Shown in pieces: positions 23,360 to 34,564 of a stretch of DNA of 34,564 bases (position 1 is its first letter; each line of letters begins with the position of its first letter). Below the pieces are notes generated by a model. The model was given only the letters and a program-made list of their open reading frames with translations, searched no databases and was not told the DNA's origin. This DNA is from Chara braunii (lineage: Eukaryota; Streptophyta; Charophyceae; Charales; Characeae): NCBI GenBank assembly GCA_003427395.1, contig BFEA01000012.1, forward strand, positions 6,497,697-6,532,260, given 5' to 3'. A program made the position numbers and the translations under genes.

Positions 23360-25612
23360 GTGGATAGGTGACTTGGATGCACGCATGCACGTTAGTGACA
23401 GTAACAACACGTAGTCTGGTGCACGCAGCACGCTATCTACTAGAGAGGATTTACAAACAGTTAGTGAAGAGAGAGAGTTCTTGACACAAAGAGGGACAAA
23501 GATCGATCATGATCGAGTATTATATAATGTACTCTCTCTTTCTCGATCCCTGTCTCTGTCTGTGTTCCTCTCTCCCTCTCTCTCTGTCTCGCGTGCGCAC
23601 GTTATCCTATCGATGTTGACTAATCCTTGTCTTAGTCAACTGTCTGCATCTCTGTGTGTGTGTGTGTGTGGGGGGGGGGGAAAACCATCATCTCTTGGGG
23701 CTGCGTTCCCCGGGGGACCAGCAGACAATTGAAACGCAGACCTGAGTTCATATCCGGGTGCCAGACGAACATTTATAGAGAAAGGAAACAGAAAAGGCCT
23801 ATATGCGATTTTGCCAAGAGATCGACCCCCACAAACCTCACTCAAGCTGTCGTCCAGGAAAAATTAAGGGCAACGTAGCCGACAGACGCTGGACCTACTA
23901 GAACCGCAGCCATAGGGCTGCAAACACTCCCCTGCCGTACATGCGTACCGTTCCGTGGAAAAGAGCACAATGTCGCAGCTTCCTCGTGCAGACTCTGGAG
24001 CATTCCTCGCTCTGGTGTACACTCGCCGTGCATACGGTTGGGATTGATCTCAAGGGGGTAGCTAAGGGGAGTGGGGACATGGGGGGAGGGCGAAAGGAGG
24101 TGGGGCCACGCTTGGAGAGTGTGCGCTTGGATAGACAGAGAGAGGGGGCACGTCTGCAAGTCTTGCGTTGGTGAATGCTTGCCCTAAATCGACTCCAATA
24201 ACTCGGTTCTGGTGTTGTCGAGGGCGAAGTCGCGATCACCCAAATCGGAGGCAAGGCACAAGGCATCATCGTGAACATCACACATCATTTCATCGTGTTC
24301 ATCACATCATTGTGTACATCACGCTCGCACACGCTCACCTCATCCGTGAGATTAGCGCGAAATGCGGAATCAGCGAAGACGACAAAGGCACGTGTGCCCA
24401 ACGGTGCTCGGCAAGGCCGCGGTGGAAAGGGAAATAAGGTTACGCTGAGTGAAGAGGGCAGCAGCGCAGGCTGAGTTACAGCTGCCAAATGATGTCGTGC
24501 GAGCGCGCGGAAGCGCGCGCACGCGAGCGAGCAGCAGAGGCTGGTGGGGCGTGTGGAAGAGGAGGAGCTGGAGACTCCGGTGGCGAGAGAGAGGTGGCGG
24601 GAAGAAGCAGAAGTGGACGGAAAAGTGAAGATCTACTTCACGTAGGGGCATCTGTTCCATGCTTTCGGCTGTAATATGCCTTGCGCCGAAGGTTGATGTC
24701 GGAGAGTGCTCGATTGGAAGCAAAGGAGAACGTGCTGATTCGAAAAGAGCCACCTTCACGTGAGCGCGATGGTGTGGGTGGGAGTTAACACAAATGAACA
24801 TCGCGCATGATTGATCGACTGACAAACCGTCAGTGGACGCTGTCGAGGAGCGGCGCGGGGAGGACAAGAGTTGCAATCAGGGTTCAAGAAAGAGAACGAT
24901 AGCGACAACATAGCGATAACGAAACGATCTCATAGCCGCGCCATATCTTGGGGTTCAGTCGGTTTTTCGCTGCTGTTACGTTGACGCGAGAGGAGGTAAG
25001 ATTTAGCTGGGTGGGGGTATTTGATTGCTTGATTGATGGTTTTTTTGATTGATTGTTCAGGGAAAGGGCTGCCGCATTCTATCCGTATTCGTCCGCTTCC
25101 CCATCAGTCAACCACAAATCTATTGATCTACTACTCCATCACACCGTACTCCATCCATCTCTTGATCCTTCGCTCCCTCGTGCACCACTTTCCTCCTTGC
25201 CTCTCTCTCCACACCTCCATCTCTCCACCCAGATATTCATCTCTAGTCCATCGATCGCTCCTGGATTCGTTCGCTCATCCATTGTACAATTTTGTTCTTC
25301 CTCTCTCTCCCTCAAATACGCAGCGGCTTTATTGTTGATATCTGCGTGGCATAGGGTGGCGTGACGAGGCGGACGTGGGCTAGACTTCGTCTATTTGGCA
25401 TGGTGTAGGTGTGGCCGTGGGCGGCACGGGGTCGCCCCTGGCCGGCAGGTGGCTTTATGGGAGGAGACGCTGATGAGGGTGCCCCCCCATCGAAACGTGC
25501 TCGTTTGAATCATTACTTAGAGTACAGTGTGCTGCTGGGTCGAGGGGGAGACGGCGGGGGTGGAGCCGGCGGCGGCAGCTGCGGCGGCGGCGAAGGCGGA
25601 AGTGAGGGGGGA
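23360..25612. repeat. Artefactual duplicate of 10628-12880
   Basis: Identical to 10628-12880 at a constant offset of 12732, starting at the base after the adapter and ending at an n (25613). It carries a truncated copy of the WDR26 start (ATG at 25457) that runs into unrelated sequence. Given the adapter at its left edge, this is most simply a chimeric mate-pair contig, not a biological duplication. The truncated gene start should not be annotated as a gene. Confidence 0.9.
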
Positions 25613-26280
25613 NCCCAAACAGGAAACTGCCAAAAAAATCAAGTGCAGAGTCCCTTGTAATGCGAGTACAAGGCCCCAAAACTCACTCCCGTATCGCTCT
25701 TGTTCTTCGAGGAACCTTTCACAATCTGTTCTGTCTTCTGGCAAAAGAGAGGGGCCGTTGCTAGCTGCTCTGGGTTTGGATTTGTTGCCAATAGGCAGGC
25801 TCTCTGCATTGTCAGTGGCTGCGAGGGGTACAGAAGCAGCCAGCTGTCTGTCGTAGCGAAGCAGAGATAGTGGAACAGGGAATGAACATCGGCAGGCCAT
25901 TGGTTGTACCGAGCTGTCATTTTCTTTGTGTCTGACGAAATCTGGAAGGTATTATTATCGTCACACACTGTTGCACTAAGTGTATCACTGTCACTGTCAT
26001 ACTTATCAAGATTTTTCTTTACAGGGGAGGGGGATCACCTGCATGTGACCTGAGTTCGGCAGGTAATAATAGGTGTCATGACACTTTATTAAAGGAGCCA
26101 AGGCGGAGGAGAGAAAAGGAAAGGTCAGGTTCACAATCTCACATGTAGCACAGTGCTATGTTATCAGAATCTCTACAGGAGGAGAGAAGCATATTTGTAC
26201 ACAGGAAGACTCCACGGTGTGCACTGTACTTCACCCTTCTGGATGGGCATATTTTCCTACAGCCCACCTGCACCTAGTTA
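25613..26280. other. New contig after an n; no gene recognised
   Basis: The single n at 25613 marks the join to unrelated sequence. Minus-strand frames between about 25640 and 25970 are open but match nothing I recognise. Confidence 0.4.
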
Positions 26281-26468
26281 TTATTTGCCTCGGGCAATAA
26301 CAGCCAGCAACTCTCTTTGAGCTTGGTAGACAACCTCTCTTGCAGCCTTGCCAGTTTTGATGGTGATGGTAAATGACCACTCTGTCTTTCTCTTCTCCCT
26401 GAGCATAGAACTGCTGGACCTTAGATCCCTGTTATTGTCTAAGAGCATGCCGTACACCTCGCTAATCT
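26281..26468 (-). CDS. Possible terminal exon of an unrecognised gene
   Basis: On the minus strand a frame runs from about 26468 to a TAA at 26281-26283, giving roughly 61 residues including EVYGMLLDNN, KTEWSFTITI and an amphipathic end AREVVYQAQRELLAVIARGK. The composition looks like real protein rather than repeat translation. Upstream the frame meets a stop (TGA), so it would need a splice acceptor near 26467-26470; an AG is present but its pyrimidine tract is weak. I do not recognise the family. The MITE at 26524 would then sit in the preceding intron. Chance cannot be excluded. Confidence 0.25.
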
Positions 26469-26523
26469 CTCAACTGGTCTCAGCTTTGCATTTGTGACAC
26501 TCAGAGAAATGAAGCCTGCTGAA

Positions 26524-26701
26524 ACCGCTAGTACACGGCCCCAGCCTTTCAGTCCGAAACTTGTCGCCACAAGAAAACGATGCCGAAACGTCAAACGCTG
26601 GGCCTGCCGTTGATCAATTCGATCGGCGGTGGCGTTTTTGTTTCGCGCCTCCATAACTTGAGGTGTCAGGCCCGCGGCCCAGGTGCCCATGTACTGTTGC
26701 T
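26524..26701 (+). mobile_element. TTAA-type MITE, copy 1
   Basis: 178 bases, starting ACCGCTAGTACACGG and ending CCCATGTACTGTTGCT. The ends are inverted repeats and match those of the copies at 30041 and 33640. The interior shares GAAACTTGTCGCCACAAGAA, CGTTGATCAATTCGATCGGC and CAGGCCCGCGGCCCAGGTGC with them. The flanking four bases are TGAA and TTGA, each one change from TTAA, as expected for an old insertion. No coding capacity. Confidence 0.75.
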
Positions 26702-26929
26702 TTGATGATCCAAGTCATGGAAGAAATGTACTGCATGCACAGTGAAATTCCCGTCCTGCCGCTCCACTCCAGCCTGGCGGAAAGGACACTTTCCATATGC
26801 ACAATCTTTTCGACAACCGCTTTCCAAGATGTGAATTTTCATTGTGACGACTGCCTTTCGAGAACGGAATGCCTCCAGCATGGCGGCATGTAATTACAGA
26901 GTCCTGAAGATGTGGCTAACAACCTTTTT

Positions 26930-26998
<69 letters not shown>

Positions 26999-27218
26999 AG
27001 GACTACCAAGTACATCAGGGTGGGGTAGAATGTGGAGAACTTGAAGGGCATGTGAGTTTGCAAGAGGACGTTATGAGGGCAAGAATGGGAGCAGCTGAAC
27101 AAGTGCAGCAGGTGAACGGATGTGGCTCTGTGCGACGTCGTGATAGTGCATGTTCAATGAGCATTACACAACAATCTGATCAATGTCCAAGTATCCATCC
27201 ATGCTTGTGGGCAACCTG
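26702..27218. other. No recognisable gene; one (GA)n array
   Basis: Intergenic sequence between the MITE and the retrotransposon remains. No integrase was found here, although it is where the downstream part of the pol gene would be expected. Confidence 0.4.
26933..26997. repeat. (GA)n microsatellite
   Basis: About 65 bases of uninterrupted GA. Confidence 0.9.
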
Positions 27219-27276
27219 TGTGGTCCTCTAGAGTTCTACTAAAGAGAAGGATATTGGGGGAACATTGATTTCTGCC

Positions 27277-27703
27277 GTGGTCCTCCAGAGTTCTACTAGA
27301 GATAAGGATGTTGTCGACATAGACAACTATAAACTTACCTAGATTGGAATACCGTACTCATAGTGCATGTTGGAATGCAGCAGGCACATTGCATAGCGTG
27401 AATGGCATCACCAAGCACTCGTACATCCCATAACTTGTTTGAAACGGAGTTGGTGCTGATCAGCGGGTCCGATCTGAACCTGGTGGTACTCGGACTTCAA
27501 ATCCCTCTCAGTGAAGTACATACGACCTTGCACTCTATCAAGGAGGTCGTCAATGCGAGGTAGGGGGCTCTGTGCTCCGTGATCTTCACAGTGATGGCAT
27601 TCAGGCACCTATAATCAGTGCAGATCCACAAGGTCTCTCCCTTCTTTGGTATGAACAAGACTGGTGGATCAATCAGTTCCTTGAGCTGCTCATTGGAGAT
27701 ATC
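27277..27703 (-). pseudogene. Reverse transcriptase fragment, frameshifted
   Basis: Three frames together cover the palm of a Ty3/gypsy RT. The first holds NEQLKELID, PVLFIPKKGE and ICTDYRCLNAITVK. The second holds PLPRIDDLLDRVQGRMYFTE and KSEYHQVQI. The third holds [18 protein letters not shown] and then, after a stop, VYVDNILIS. Frameshifts lie near 27565 and 27420. The catalytic YxDD box reads YVDN (27310-27324), so the second aspartate is lost. The usual linker between LID and PVLF is also shortened. Not functional. Confidence 0.85.
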
Positions 27704-27760
27704 CTATAGATCCTACCCCGGGCACTTTACTTCCTGAGATAACCTCTATCGCATGGATTA

Positions 27761-27992
27761 TCTCCCTATCAATGACTCCTATTGACGGTCTGCCGCATTT
27801 GAAACACAAACACAAAGTACATACCGTCCTCTGGATGCTGCTTATGATAATTATAGAATGCACTAGTGCACAAACATCTCCCTATCAACGACTCCTATTG
27901 ACGGCCTGCCCCATTTGAAACACAAACACAAAGTACATACCCTCCTTCTGGATGCTGCTTATGATAGTTATAGAATGCACTAGAGCATAAAC
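27761..27992. repeat. 116-bp tandem duplication
   Basis: Units 27761-27876 and 27877-27992 both start TCTCCCTATCAA and continue through GACTCCTATTGACGG and TAGAATGCACTAG with few differences. They lie in the PR-RT linker of the retrotransposon. Confidence 0.8.
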
Positions 27993-28036
27993 CATCATAG
28001 GAGTCTGCCAACTTGAGAGACTACGCTTCTTCAGAA

Positions 28037-28706
28037 GGATCTGTCCTCATGCCAGGCAGTTCGTACTTCAATAGTCTTCTTCACCTAATCGAACTAGGCC
28101 TGTTAAACCTCCAAATAGTACATCCCTTTTTTTTTTTTTTTTTTTTTTTGACAAATGCTCCAGTCTATTCGTGGGGAGCAGCACGTGCTGGGAACTGGGC
28201 CCAGCGTCCCATATACACAAGTCATTTGAGATACCGGGGCCATTACCCGGCTTCGGCTGAGAATCAATCTGAGAACCTTTTAAGAAATTCAAGAGAATTA
28301 AAGGAGAGGTTAGAAAACTATGAACGACTACCGACCTCTTTTCGAATACTCAGAACTCCTAGACGGATCTGTCGTCCTGCCAGGCAGTTTGTACTTTAAT
28401 AGTCTTCTTCACCTATAATCGAACTAGGCCTGTTAAACCTCCAAATAGTACATCCCTTTTTTTTTTTTTTTTTTTTTTTTGACAAATTCTGCAGTCTATT
28501 CGTGGGGAGCAGCACGTGTTGGGAACCGGGCCCAGCGTCCCATATAGAGTTACACAAGTCATTTGAGATACCGGGGCCATTACCCGGTTTCGGCTGAGAA
28601 TCAATCTGAGAACCTTTTAAAGGAATTCAAGAGAAGCCTTTTTAAAGGAGAGGTTAAAAAACTACGAACGACTACTGACCTCTTTTCGAATGCTCAGAAT
28701 CCTAGA
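28037..28706. repeat. 328-bp tandem duplication across an insertion junction
   Basis: Unit A (28037-28364) and unit B (from 28365) each hold host flank (GGATCTGTC...), the 15-base CAAATAGTACATCCC, a T-run and the SINE-like 3' end. Units differ at several positions, so the duplication is not recent. It occurred after the retro-insertion at 28457, because each copy carries both host and insert sequence. Confidence 0.75.
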
Positions 28707-29968
28707 CTCCCAAACAAAACTCTCTAAAACTGTCCAACACTGTCTTATTCCCTGTCGAGCTCTCCCAGGCCTCACACCCCCACCCGGCTAGGTTACAGAG
28801 CAACACGACTCGCCCCAGCTCCGGCCAGCGTCGTCCCAACAGCTACCCTTGGTTGTCCCTTGGAATGCCCACCCCAAAGCATCCCCAGACCTCTCTACCA
28901 GGCCTCACGCTCCTGGAACAGGGCAACACCCCAACACCGGCCAGCGTCGTTCTGGCATCGAACAACCGCAGATCCATGAACGTATCAGTATCAAACAGCC
29001 TAAAGCGAGTTGCTAGAAGTCCCCAGAATCCTAAACCATTCTCTTTTTTTTTACGAAAATCAATGCTATTTGAGGTAAATTTGGGAGACTAACCACCAGC
29101 GAAAATCCCAGCAATTGTCTTCAAACACTCTAGAGGGTCCTAACGCCCTCGAAGTCCTCAGACACTGTCTTATTCCCTACCAAGCTCTACCAAGCCTCTC
29201 ACCCCTGCAATAGGTTACAGGGCAAAGTAACTCACCCCGGCTCCGGCCAGCATCGTCTTCAATAGGAACCCTTGATTGTCCCGTGAAATGCCCCCCCTTG
29301 GCATTCCCAGATCTCTCTACCAGGCCTCAAGCTCCTGCTGTCAACAAGTTACAGGGTCAACACCCCAGCACCGGCCAGCGTCGTCCTGGCATCGAACAAC
29401 CGCAGGTCCATGAATAAAACAACATCACAAATCGCCTCAAGGAAATTGCAAGGAGTCCCAAGAGCCTAAAAGCAACCACCTAGAACAATCACAACCTCTA
29501 GAGGATAGCCATATCCAAACACATCGCCCGTTGTGTTTTTTTTTTTACGAGATAGGACATGAGTGACACACAACAAAATTGAAAGCAAAAAATCCGAACC
29601 GAGACCACTGACTAGCAAACTTCCCACGCAACAATTGGGAAAAACAAAGTCCTGTGATCAGTCCTCGAACCTAAACGCGGCTGGTCTCATAACCCCCTAT
29701 GCTAGGGTTACAGGGCACCACCATGCCCCGCTACCGAACAGCCTGGTATAGACGGCAAGGAGCGCCTTCCTCCCTCGACAACTCCCATTAGCCGCACGCC
29801 CCTAGGTGACAGGGATAAAACCCAGCAACGGCTGCGTCAAACGTGGTGGTTCTGCCTTCCTCCCTTGACAGAGCTCCCCAAGCCTCACGCTCCCCCAGGT
29901 TACAGAGCAACGCTCCAGCACTGACCTGCATCGTCCCAACCACGTCCTTCTGACCTATTGACGAAAGA
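28457..29968 (-). mobile_element. 1.5-kb poly(A)-tailed retro-insertion with 15-bp TSD
   Basis: On the plus strand CAAATAGTACATCCC occurs at 29969-29983 and again at 28442-28456, immediately before a T-run of about 24 bases. On the minus strand this is TSD, 1,512-bp insert, poly(A), TSD, the pattern of target-primed reverse transcription. The last 140 bases before the tail match the SINE-like element at 21989-22131. The rest is degenerate head-to-tail repeats sharing a GGTTACAG(A/G)GCAAC-like block and a CCGGCCAGC(G/A)TCGTC-like block, including a 425-bp tandem pair (units starting 28741 and 29166). No RT or endonuclease was recognised, so it looks non-autonomous. It interrupts the protease region of the retrotransposon. 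Confidence 0.75.
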
Positions 29969-29984
29969 CAAATAGTACATCCCT

Positions 29985-30415
29985 AGGATCATATCAAATG
30001 AAAGTTCGTTGCTGACCACGACGGACAATCGGTGTCTTAAAGCACCAGTACATGGGCACCTGGGCCGCAGGCCTGACACCTCAAATTCTGGAGGCGCGAA
30101 GCGAAAACGCGACCGGTGTCTGCCGATCAAATTTATCAACGGCGGGCCCAGCGTTTGATGTTTCGGCCTCATTTTCTTGTGGCAGCAAGTTTCTGACTGC
30201 AAGGCTGGGGCGTGTACTTGTGGTTTAACGTCCCTCCTCCAGAGGAGAAGGTGCATACTATATCCTGGTTATGATCCTTCACCACAATAGTGTGCTTGTT
30301 GACTAAGGTAGATACCACAGGTCTACTCAGCCGCTGCACCCGGTCCCTAAGCGCAACATATCGATACGAGCACGACGATGTAGTTGTGAATGCTGCCAAT
30401 GTCTGCCAGTGCCCC
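29985..30415 (-). pseudogene. Retropepsin-like protease fragment, split by a MITE
   Basis: On the minus strand the frame reads ALADIGSIHNYIVV near 30412-30370, the position of the ALVDTGA-type active site of retroviral-type aspartic proteases; the DT/SG triad is DIG here (30395-30403). Further on, past the MITE, comes DMILGM just before 29983, matching the conserved ILG block of retropepsins. The two parts lie in the same phase once the MITE and one TTAA are disregarded. The DIG change, the MITE and the downstream retro-insertion make it non-functional. Confidence 0.7.
30041..30224 (-). mobile_element. TTAA-type MITE, copy 2 (nested in the retrotransposon)
   Basis: 184 bases flanked by perfect TTAA at 30037-30040 and 30225-30228. 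The ends are AGCACCAGTACATGGGC and, inward from the right, ACCACAAGTACACGCC, so they are inverted repeats of each other and of the other two copies. The element is in the opposite orientation to copies 1 and 3. It sits inside the protease frame of the Ty3/gypsy-like element, so it is younger than that element. No coding capacity. Confidence 0.85.
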
Positions 30416-30719
30416 TGTTTTACTGGTATCTAGATCTGCCTCCATTCCTATCAATTCACCCTTTGGACCTTCTACCATCGTCACCCAGGAAACCATCACA
30501 CCTTTTCGAGACCATTCAAATTCTAGCTCCTCTAAGGACTTGGTCACATCGCGTGAAAAAACATCACCTCGTCTGTATGTGACTGCGGGGTGATTTTGGG
30601 GTTAGTAGTCGTTGCCATCCTGCTCTGAGAAGTCGAGGGAGTATCTAACCGGTCCGAGATATCTCCTAGATGCTCAGACAAAACACTGTAGAAGCAACTA
30701 CTACTGGCTCATTCCTATT

Positions 30720-31760
30720 GGGACACCTAATCTTGATGTGACGTAACTGTCCGCACCACATGTAGGCTCGTCTAGAGTTTTTTTCCTTCCAGAATCCCTT
30801 TCCAAGTTTCTCTTTGATCCACAGCGGTTCACAAAGAATCTTGCCTCTTCCTTGACTCTTGTGTGGACCCTTCGTTGTGCCGGCCGCCTTATCCTTTCAG
30901 ATGGCTACAACTTCTCCCTCCTGAGCAGCCTCCTTGCCATCTCACTGCTCTGTTAACTCCTCCAGAACCGAAGATCGTCAATCTCCTTCTGACTTCTTTA
31001 TGAATGTACAAGGAGGAGGCGCCCCTTCTTCCTCCAGTCCTGGGGCCACTTTTTTTTGGGTCCCCCTACTGTAACCCCTTGTATGCTAGCATTGCTCAAC
31101 TTAGCCTCCAATGCCATTTTGCTGAGCAAAGCGAAATTGTTCTTAGGAGGAATGACCTTGTTGACTAGCAGATCCTTGATACTATCAGCCAGACACCTCA
31201 GATAGCCAAACACCATTACGCGTTCTCTACCTTCTCCATGACAACCTGCACAGACCTATGCTTCTTGGAATCTAAACTCTTAAGCTCATTTGTGGCCCTC
31301 TGCGCTTGCTGCCTGTTGTGCCATCTCGCCTCTACAAGGTTCGTAAACTGATAGCCATAGAAGTTATCATGCTTGCAGTCGCCTGTGAACACCATGGAAG
31401 TCCTAAGAAAGACTTGGGGCTGCACCCCACCTACAGGCCCTGTGGATGAAGATGCCTGTGCCTGCACTGTAGCTGCAGGCATCGGGGACTGGATATAATA
31501 TACCTGGGTTTGAGGACCTGCACCTCTGGAGCAAACTCCCTAACAGGCGGTAGACCCATGAGAACTGACCCTGTCCTGGATGTAATGACGGTGTTGGGGG
31601 GAATCTGAGTTCCTGGTTGCCCTTTAAGCAGTAACACTACCCTATCCAAGGTAGAGTGAATGGAGTCTAGCTTGGCTCCTACAGTCTGGACTGCCTCATG
31701 AAGGTAGAGAACATTCTGTCTCGACAGACAATCTGCGTCTGTCAGACCAGTTTCGTCCAT
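30720..31760 (-). pseudogene. Gag-like region with a degenerate zinc knuckle
   Basis: Three overlapping minus-strand frames (31760-31431, 31482-31216, 31216-30998) carry gag-like sequence, including LRCLADSIKDLLVNKVIPP. Downstream, at 30764-30720, is YMWCGQLRHIKIRC, which keeps the exact CX2CX4HX4C spacing of a nucleocapsid zinc knuckle but has Tyr for the first Cys. The frame breaks and the lost ligand mark it as decayed. The gag assignment of the upstream frames rests mainly on position. Confidence 0.6.
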
Positions 31761-31832
31761 CCCAAGGTCCGCTTTACTGCGTTTCTGCTCTGCATCAGGT
31801 TTCTTCTATTTAATGCCCTTGCTTCTTCGACC

Positions 31833-32210
31833 TCAGCAATCCGAAGTATAACGGCTTGCAGCGGCAACTAATACCGCCTGCTCATCCGGAGTAAGGTTCT
31901 GGGGCTGGCTTAACTGCGGAGCAGCCATCTGACTCGACCGTGACCATGCGGTAAGACTGTGGAATGACTGCCCAGTGCCCTGGCCCTGTGTCCACCAGAC
32001 ACTTTGACTGAATGCGTGGGCGACGATCATTGCTAAAGCCCTTTCTGCTAAATCAGCAACCCTAGCAGCAGCAGCAGCCAACCTCCGGGCGACAGCTTTT
32101 CTTTGAAGCCTAGCTTTGTCTAGGGCCTGGAAAACGACAGGCGAGCTTCGGGCACTACGCCTGGTCAACCTTCTATCCTCCTCCTCATCACTACTTCCAT
32201 CATCGCTCAT
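31833..32210 (-). pseudogene. N-terminal gag-like frame
   Basis: From the first ATG at 32210 the frame gives about 125 residues: an acidic start (MSDDGSSDEEED), an Arg/Ala-rich helical stretch and a Gln/Ser/Pro-rich end. It has no domain I recognise. Its place at the head of the gag-pol remains and the charge pattern suggest the gag N-terminus (inference). Confidence 0.4.
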
Positions 32211-32249
32211 GCAAACTGAAACAACTGATCCCTGCACTAAAACACACAA

Positions 32250-33635
32250 TAATCTCTCCTAACGTACTGCGGAAACTGATTGGCGACAAATAAATAACAT
32301 TACCAGGCCAATACTTCAGACGCTCGAACCCAACGACAGCACAGAAGCTCCCAGACCTTTGCAAATGACACTCCCTGTTTGATCAATTCTGAATTCAACA
32401 ATGCAGCTAGCAATCAGACAAGCTAGACTTCTTTTCTAGCTAACACCGTCGAGTAGGACCAGCAGTTTGTTCAGCTAACTAAATCAAACAGAAAATGAGA
32501 TCTGCTTCCAACGGAATACATCACATGTGGAAATAGACAGTGAATATACGCTCAAGTTTTCAGGTGGAACACCCCCCCTTTCTTAACATCCCACTGATCG
32601 CGGATGAACATCATCCGGCGACTTGCTAAAAAGCAGAGGTGACTAATAGCGAACAAGACCCACCGCTGTGCCCAAACCAGTAATGGGTGGCCGACCCAGC
32701 CTGTAACTTATTTATAGTCGCATATAGTTGCATACAGTACGACTCAATTGTTGCGCTAGAGTATCTTTATAGACGGTTTGGTACACATCTCTCCCCTACA
32801 GGGTTCGTCACCACAGTAAGGTCGGCCTGGGGCTCTTCACAAGTGCACAAAAAGAATGTAGACTCTCAAGGTAGTGCGCTCTCTCACTCCTGACCAAACG
32901 ACAACCCTCAAGGGGAACAGTCCTCGTGGTTAGAAGAATGAAGGAGGGTAGATAAGGTAAGAGACGACACACCTTGTCAATGCTGCCCCCAAGCACAGAT
33001 TATCTCACCAGTTGTGATGATGTGCCGTTCGTTGACTGGTTGTAGCTATGGAGCCACCTACAATACAATGCAAGTGCCTCCGCCAGCAACAGCGAGTATC
33101 ACCTCACTCTCACCACATGCAATATAGTCCTAATACTGAATTCCATCTCACCATGGTCACATAGTCATATAAATTCCTGTAACTTGCTTAGCCAATCGCC
33201 ACTGCCATGAGGAGACACAGCCTTGCTACAACAGGATACCCTAGCCGCGAGTAGCACAGGCAAAACTAGACATACACACGCACATTATCTTTGTTCCTCA
33301 AAATTTGTCAGTCGTGCATTTCTAAAGATCCTGCGTGACAGCCTGCCAGCTGCATTTGACCCGGAAGTAAAGAAACGGCCCGTAGACGCCGCAGGGGGCG
33401 TGGCAAGACGTGCTACCCTCTACGCGGTCCTTGTCCGTCTCGTCATATCATCCCCTGCAGCACGGCACCTTCCACCGGCTCAGCCCCACCTCTCCTCCAT
33501 ATGGAGAAGTCGTCCCTTTCAGTCTTACTTGATCTCTTACCTCTACACTCATGCGAGAATTCAGGACCTCAACGATGCCAAGAAAAGCCCTAGCCCGCCC
33601 GAAGTGAAGGCGGGCCTGCAAAAATGAGCCCGGGC
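32250..33635. other. No recognisable gene; expected LTR position
   Basis: This is where the 5' LTR and leader of the minus-strand retrotransposon should lie. I found no matching direct repeat on the far side of the element and no primer-binding site. A 134-residue plus-strand frame at 33223-33627 has no recognisable domain and is left out. Confidence 0.4.
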
Positions 33636-33639
33636 TTAA

Positions 33640-33792
33640 ACCACAAGTACACGGCCCCAGGCTTGCAGTTGGAAACTTGTCGCCACAAGAAAACGAGGCC
33701 GAAACGACAAACGTCGGGACCGTCGTTGATAAATTAGATTGGCGGTCGCGGTTTCGTCAGGCCCGCGGCCCAGGTGCCCGTGTACTGGCGCT
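33640..33792 (+). mobile_element. TTAA-type MITE, copy 3
   Basis: 153 bases flanked by perfect TTAA at 33636-33639 and 33793-33796. Left end ACCACAAGTACACGG and right end CCGTGTACTGGCGCT are inverted repeats. The interior matches copy 1 closely except for a deletion of about 25 bases between TTTCGT and CAGGCCCGCGG. Confidence 0.85.
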
Positions 33793-33998
33793 TTAAGTAT
33801 AGGCCTATATGGGCAAATTGGGGGCCCTCGGGTGGTTGCTGCACATGCAGCATCTCCAACTAACCGGTAGGACCAACCTCCAGGTCAGTTGCAGATGCTG
33901 GGTATCATGCAGATTCTAGAAGGGGCCAGTGCAGTTTCTGGAAAGGGCCTGGGCGCATGGTACTAGGACTCGGCTCAGCCAGGCCAGAGGCTGTTGGA

Positions 33999-34564
33999 TA
34001 AACCGTAGGCAGAGAGGGAGAAGCCAAGGAGTAAACAGAGCTGCCCGGTAAACCGTAGGCAGAGAGGGAGAAGAGGGCAACAAACAAGGGGCTGTGACAA
34101 ACTGTTTTGTCGGAGTTTCACCGAGGCTGAACCCTCAACAGTCTGCAGAATCCCCTAACTAATTACACTGTAAGTGATAATCCACCTTAACCCTGACTGT
34201 GGTTAAGCATCAACGACTGCCCGCCAACTGATACCCTGAGGTCGGCCCCAACCACTGCCCTCAAGACACACACCAGATGGAAAACTCTACAGACTGTCGG
34301 TTCACACCCCATCACAAGCCAGCAAAACATCCACCAAACAAAGAAAGGTCTGTCGCAGCAAAAAAATACACTCTAGACACGCTGCTGGGACTAGAGGCAC
34401 AACATGGCCGCGTAGTGACGACCCCAACCACTGCCGCTCGACCTGACCGGAGAAAACCGTAGCAGGGTGCTACCGAAGTCGTGGTATATATCGTCGAACA
34501 GAGCTGCCCGATAAACCATAGGCAGAGAGGGAGAAGAGGACAACAAACGAGGGTCTGTGACAAA
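33999..34564. repeat. Local direct repeats (25-mer x3; 64-bp pair)
   Basis: TAAACCGTAGGCAGAGAGGG plus GAGAAG occurs at 33999-34023, 34049-34073 and, with one change, 34512-34536. The third lies in a 64-base segment, 34501-34564, that repeats 34038-34101. A separate block CCCCAACCACTGCC repeats at 34249 and 34423. The last unit is cut by the window end, so the array may continue. No gene recognised. Confidence 0.7.

Larger units (their letters stand above)
27219..32249 (-). mobile_element. Decayed Ty3/gypsy-like LTR retrotransposon
   Basis: Read on the minus strand, the order is gag-like frames (32210 to about 30998), a zinc knuckle (30764-30720), a retropepsin-like region (about 30415-29985) and reverse transcriptase (27703-27277). 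This gag-PR-RT order, plus a PLPRIDDLLD motif in the RT, supports Ty3/gypsy. No RNase H or integrase was found downstream and no LTR pair was identified, so the element is partial. It is interrupted by a TTAA MITE (30041-30224), a poly(A)-tailed retro-insertion (28457-29968) and two tandem duplications. Frameshifts, stops and altered catalytic residues show it is dead. Confidence 0.75.

Overview
The window looks like nuclear DNA of a streptophyte, most plausibly a charophyte green alga (Chara-like). This is inferred from three things: a WDR26/Gid7-type LisH-CTLH-WD40 protein whose WD40 part reads like the plant homologues, plant-type U6 snRNA copies, and a dense background of Ty3/gypsy-like remains, (GA)n arrays and dispersed repeats. 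The species cannot be fixed from sequence alone. Only one intact protein-coding gene is convincing: the intronless-looking WDR26 homologue at 12725-14797 (+).

Layout. 1-1725 is a low-quality, repeat-bearing stretch with about 40 ambiguous bases. One of its repeats (about 430-1080) recurs inverted at about 8150-8990. 1726-4860 has no recognisable gene but holds a short U6 fragment between 26-bp direct repeats. 4861-8100 is AT-rich and contains two degenerate tandem arrays (5482-6200 and 6496-7075). 9951-10500 carries a tRNA-like SINE candidate and a decayed U6 retropseudogene. 10628-14797 is the WDR26 locus. 14798-21700 is gene-poor, with (GA)n, poly(C), tandem repeats and two unusual inverted-repeat structures. 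21722-21882 is an assembly gap. 21989-22386 has a SINE-like element and a U6 retropseudogene with clear target-site duplications.

23322-23359 is an exact Nextera mate-pair junction adapter. It is followed by a 2,253-bp identical copy of 10628-12880, so the second copy at 23360-25612 is almost certainly an assembly artefact. The geometry (23321 joined to 10628, same orientation) is what a circularised mate-pair fragment of about 12.7 kb covering 10628-23321 would give.

27219-32249 (minus strand) is a decayed Ty3/gypsy-like retrotransposon: gag, zinc knuckle, protease and reverse transcriptase, all broken. It was invaded by two other elements. One is a 1.5-kb poly(A)-tailed retro-insertion with a 15-bp target-site duplication. 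The other is a short TTAA-flanked MITE. The MITE family has three copies (26524, 30041, 33640) with matching terminal inverted repeats. This is the most system-like signal in the window: a TTAA-targeting non-autonomous DNA transposon family, caught with a pre-insertion reading frame on both sides of one copy. The other notable theme is repeated retroposition of U6 snRNA.
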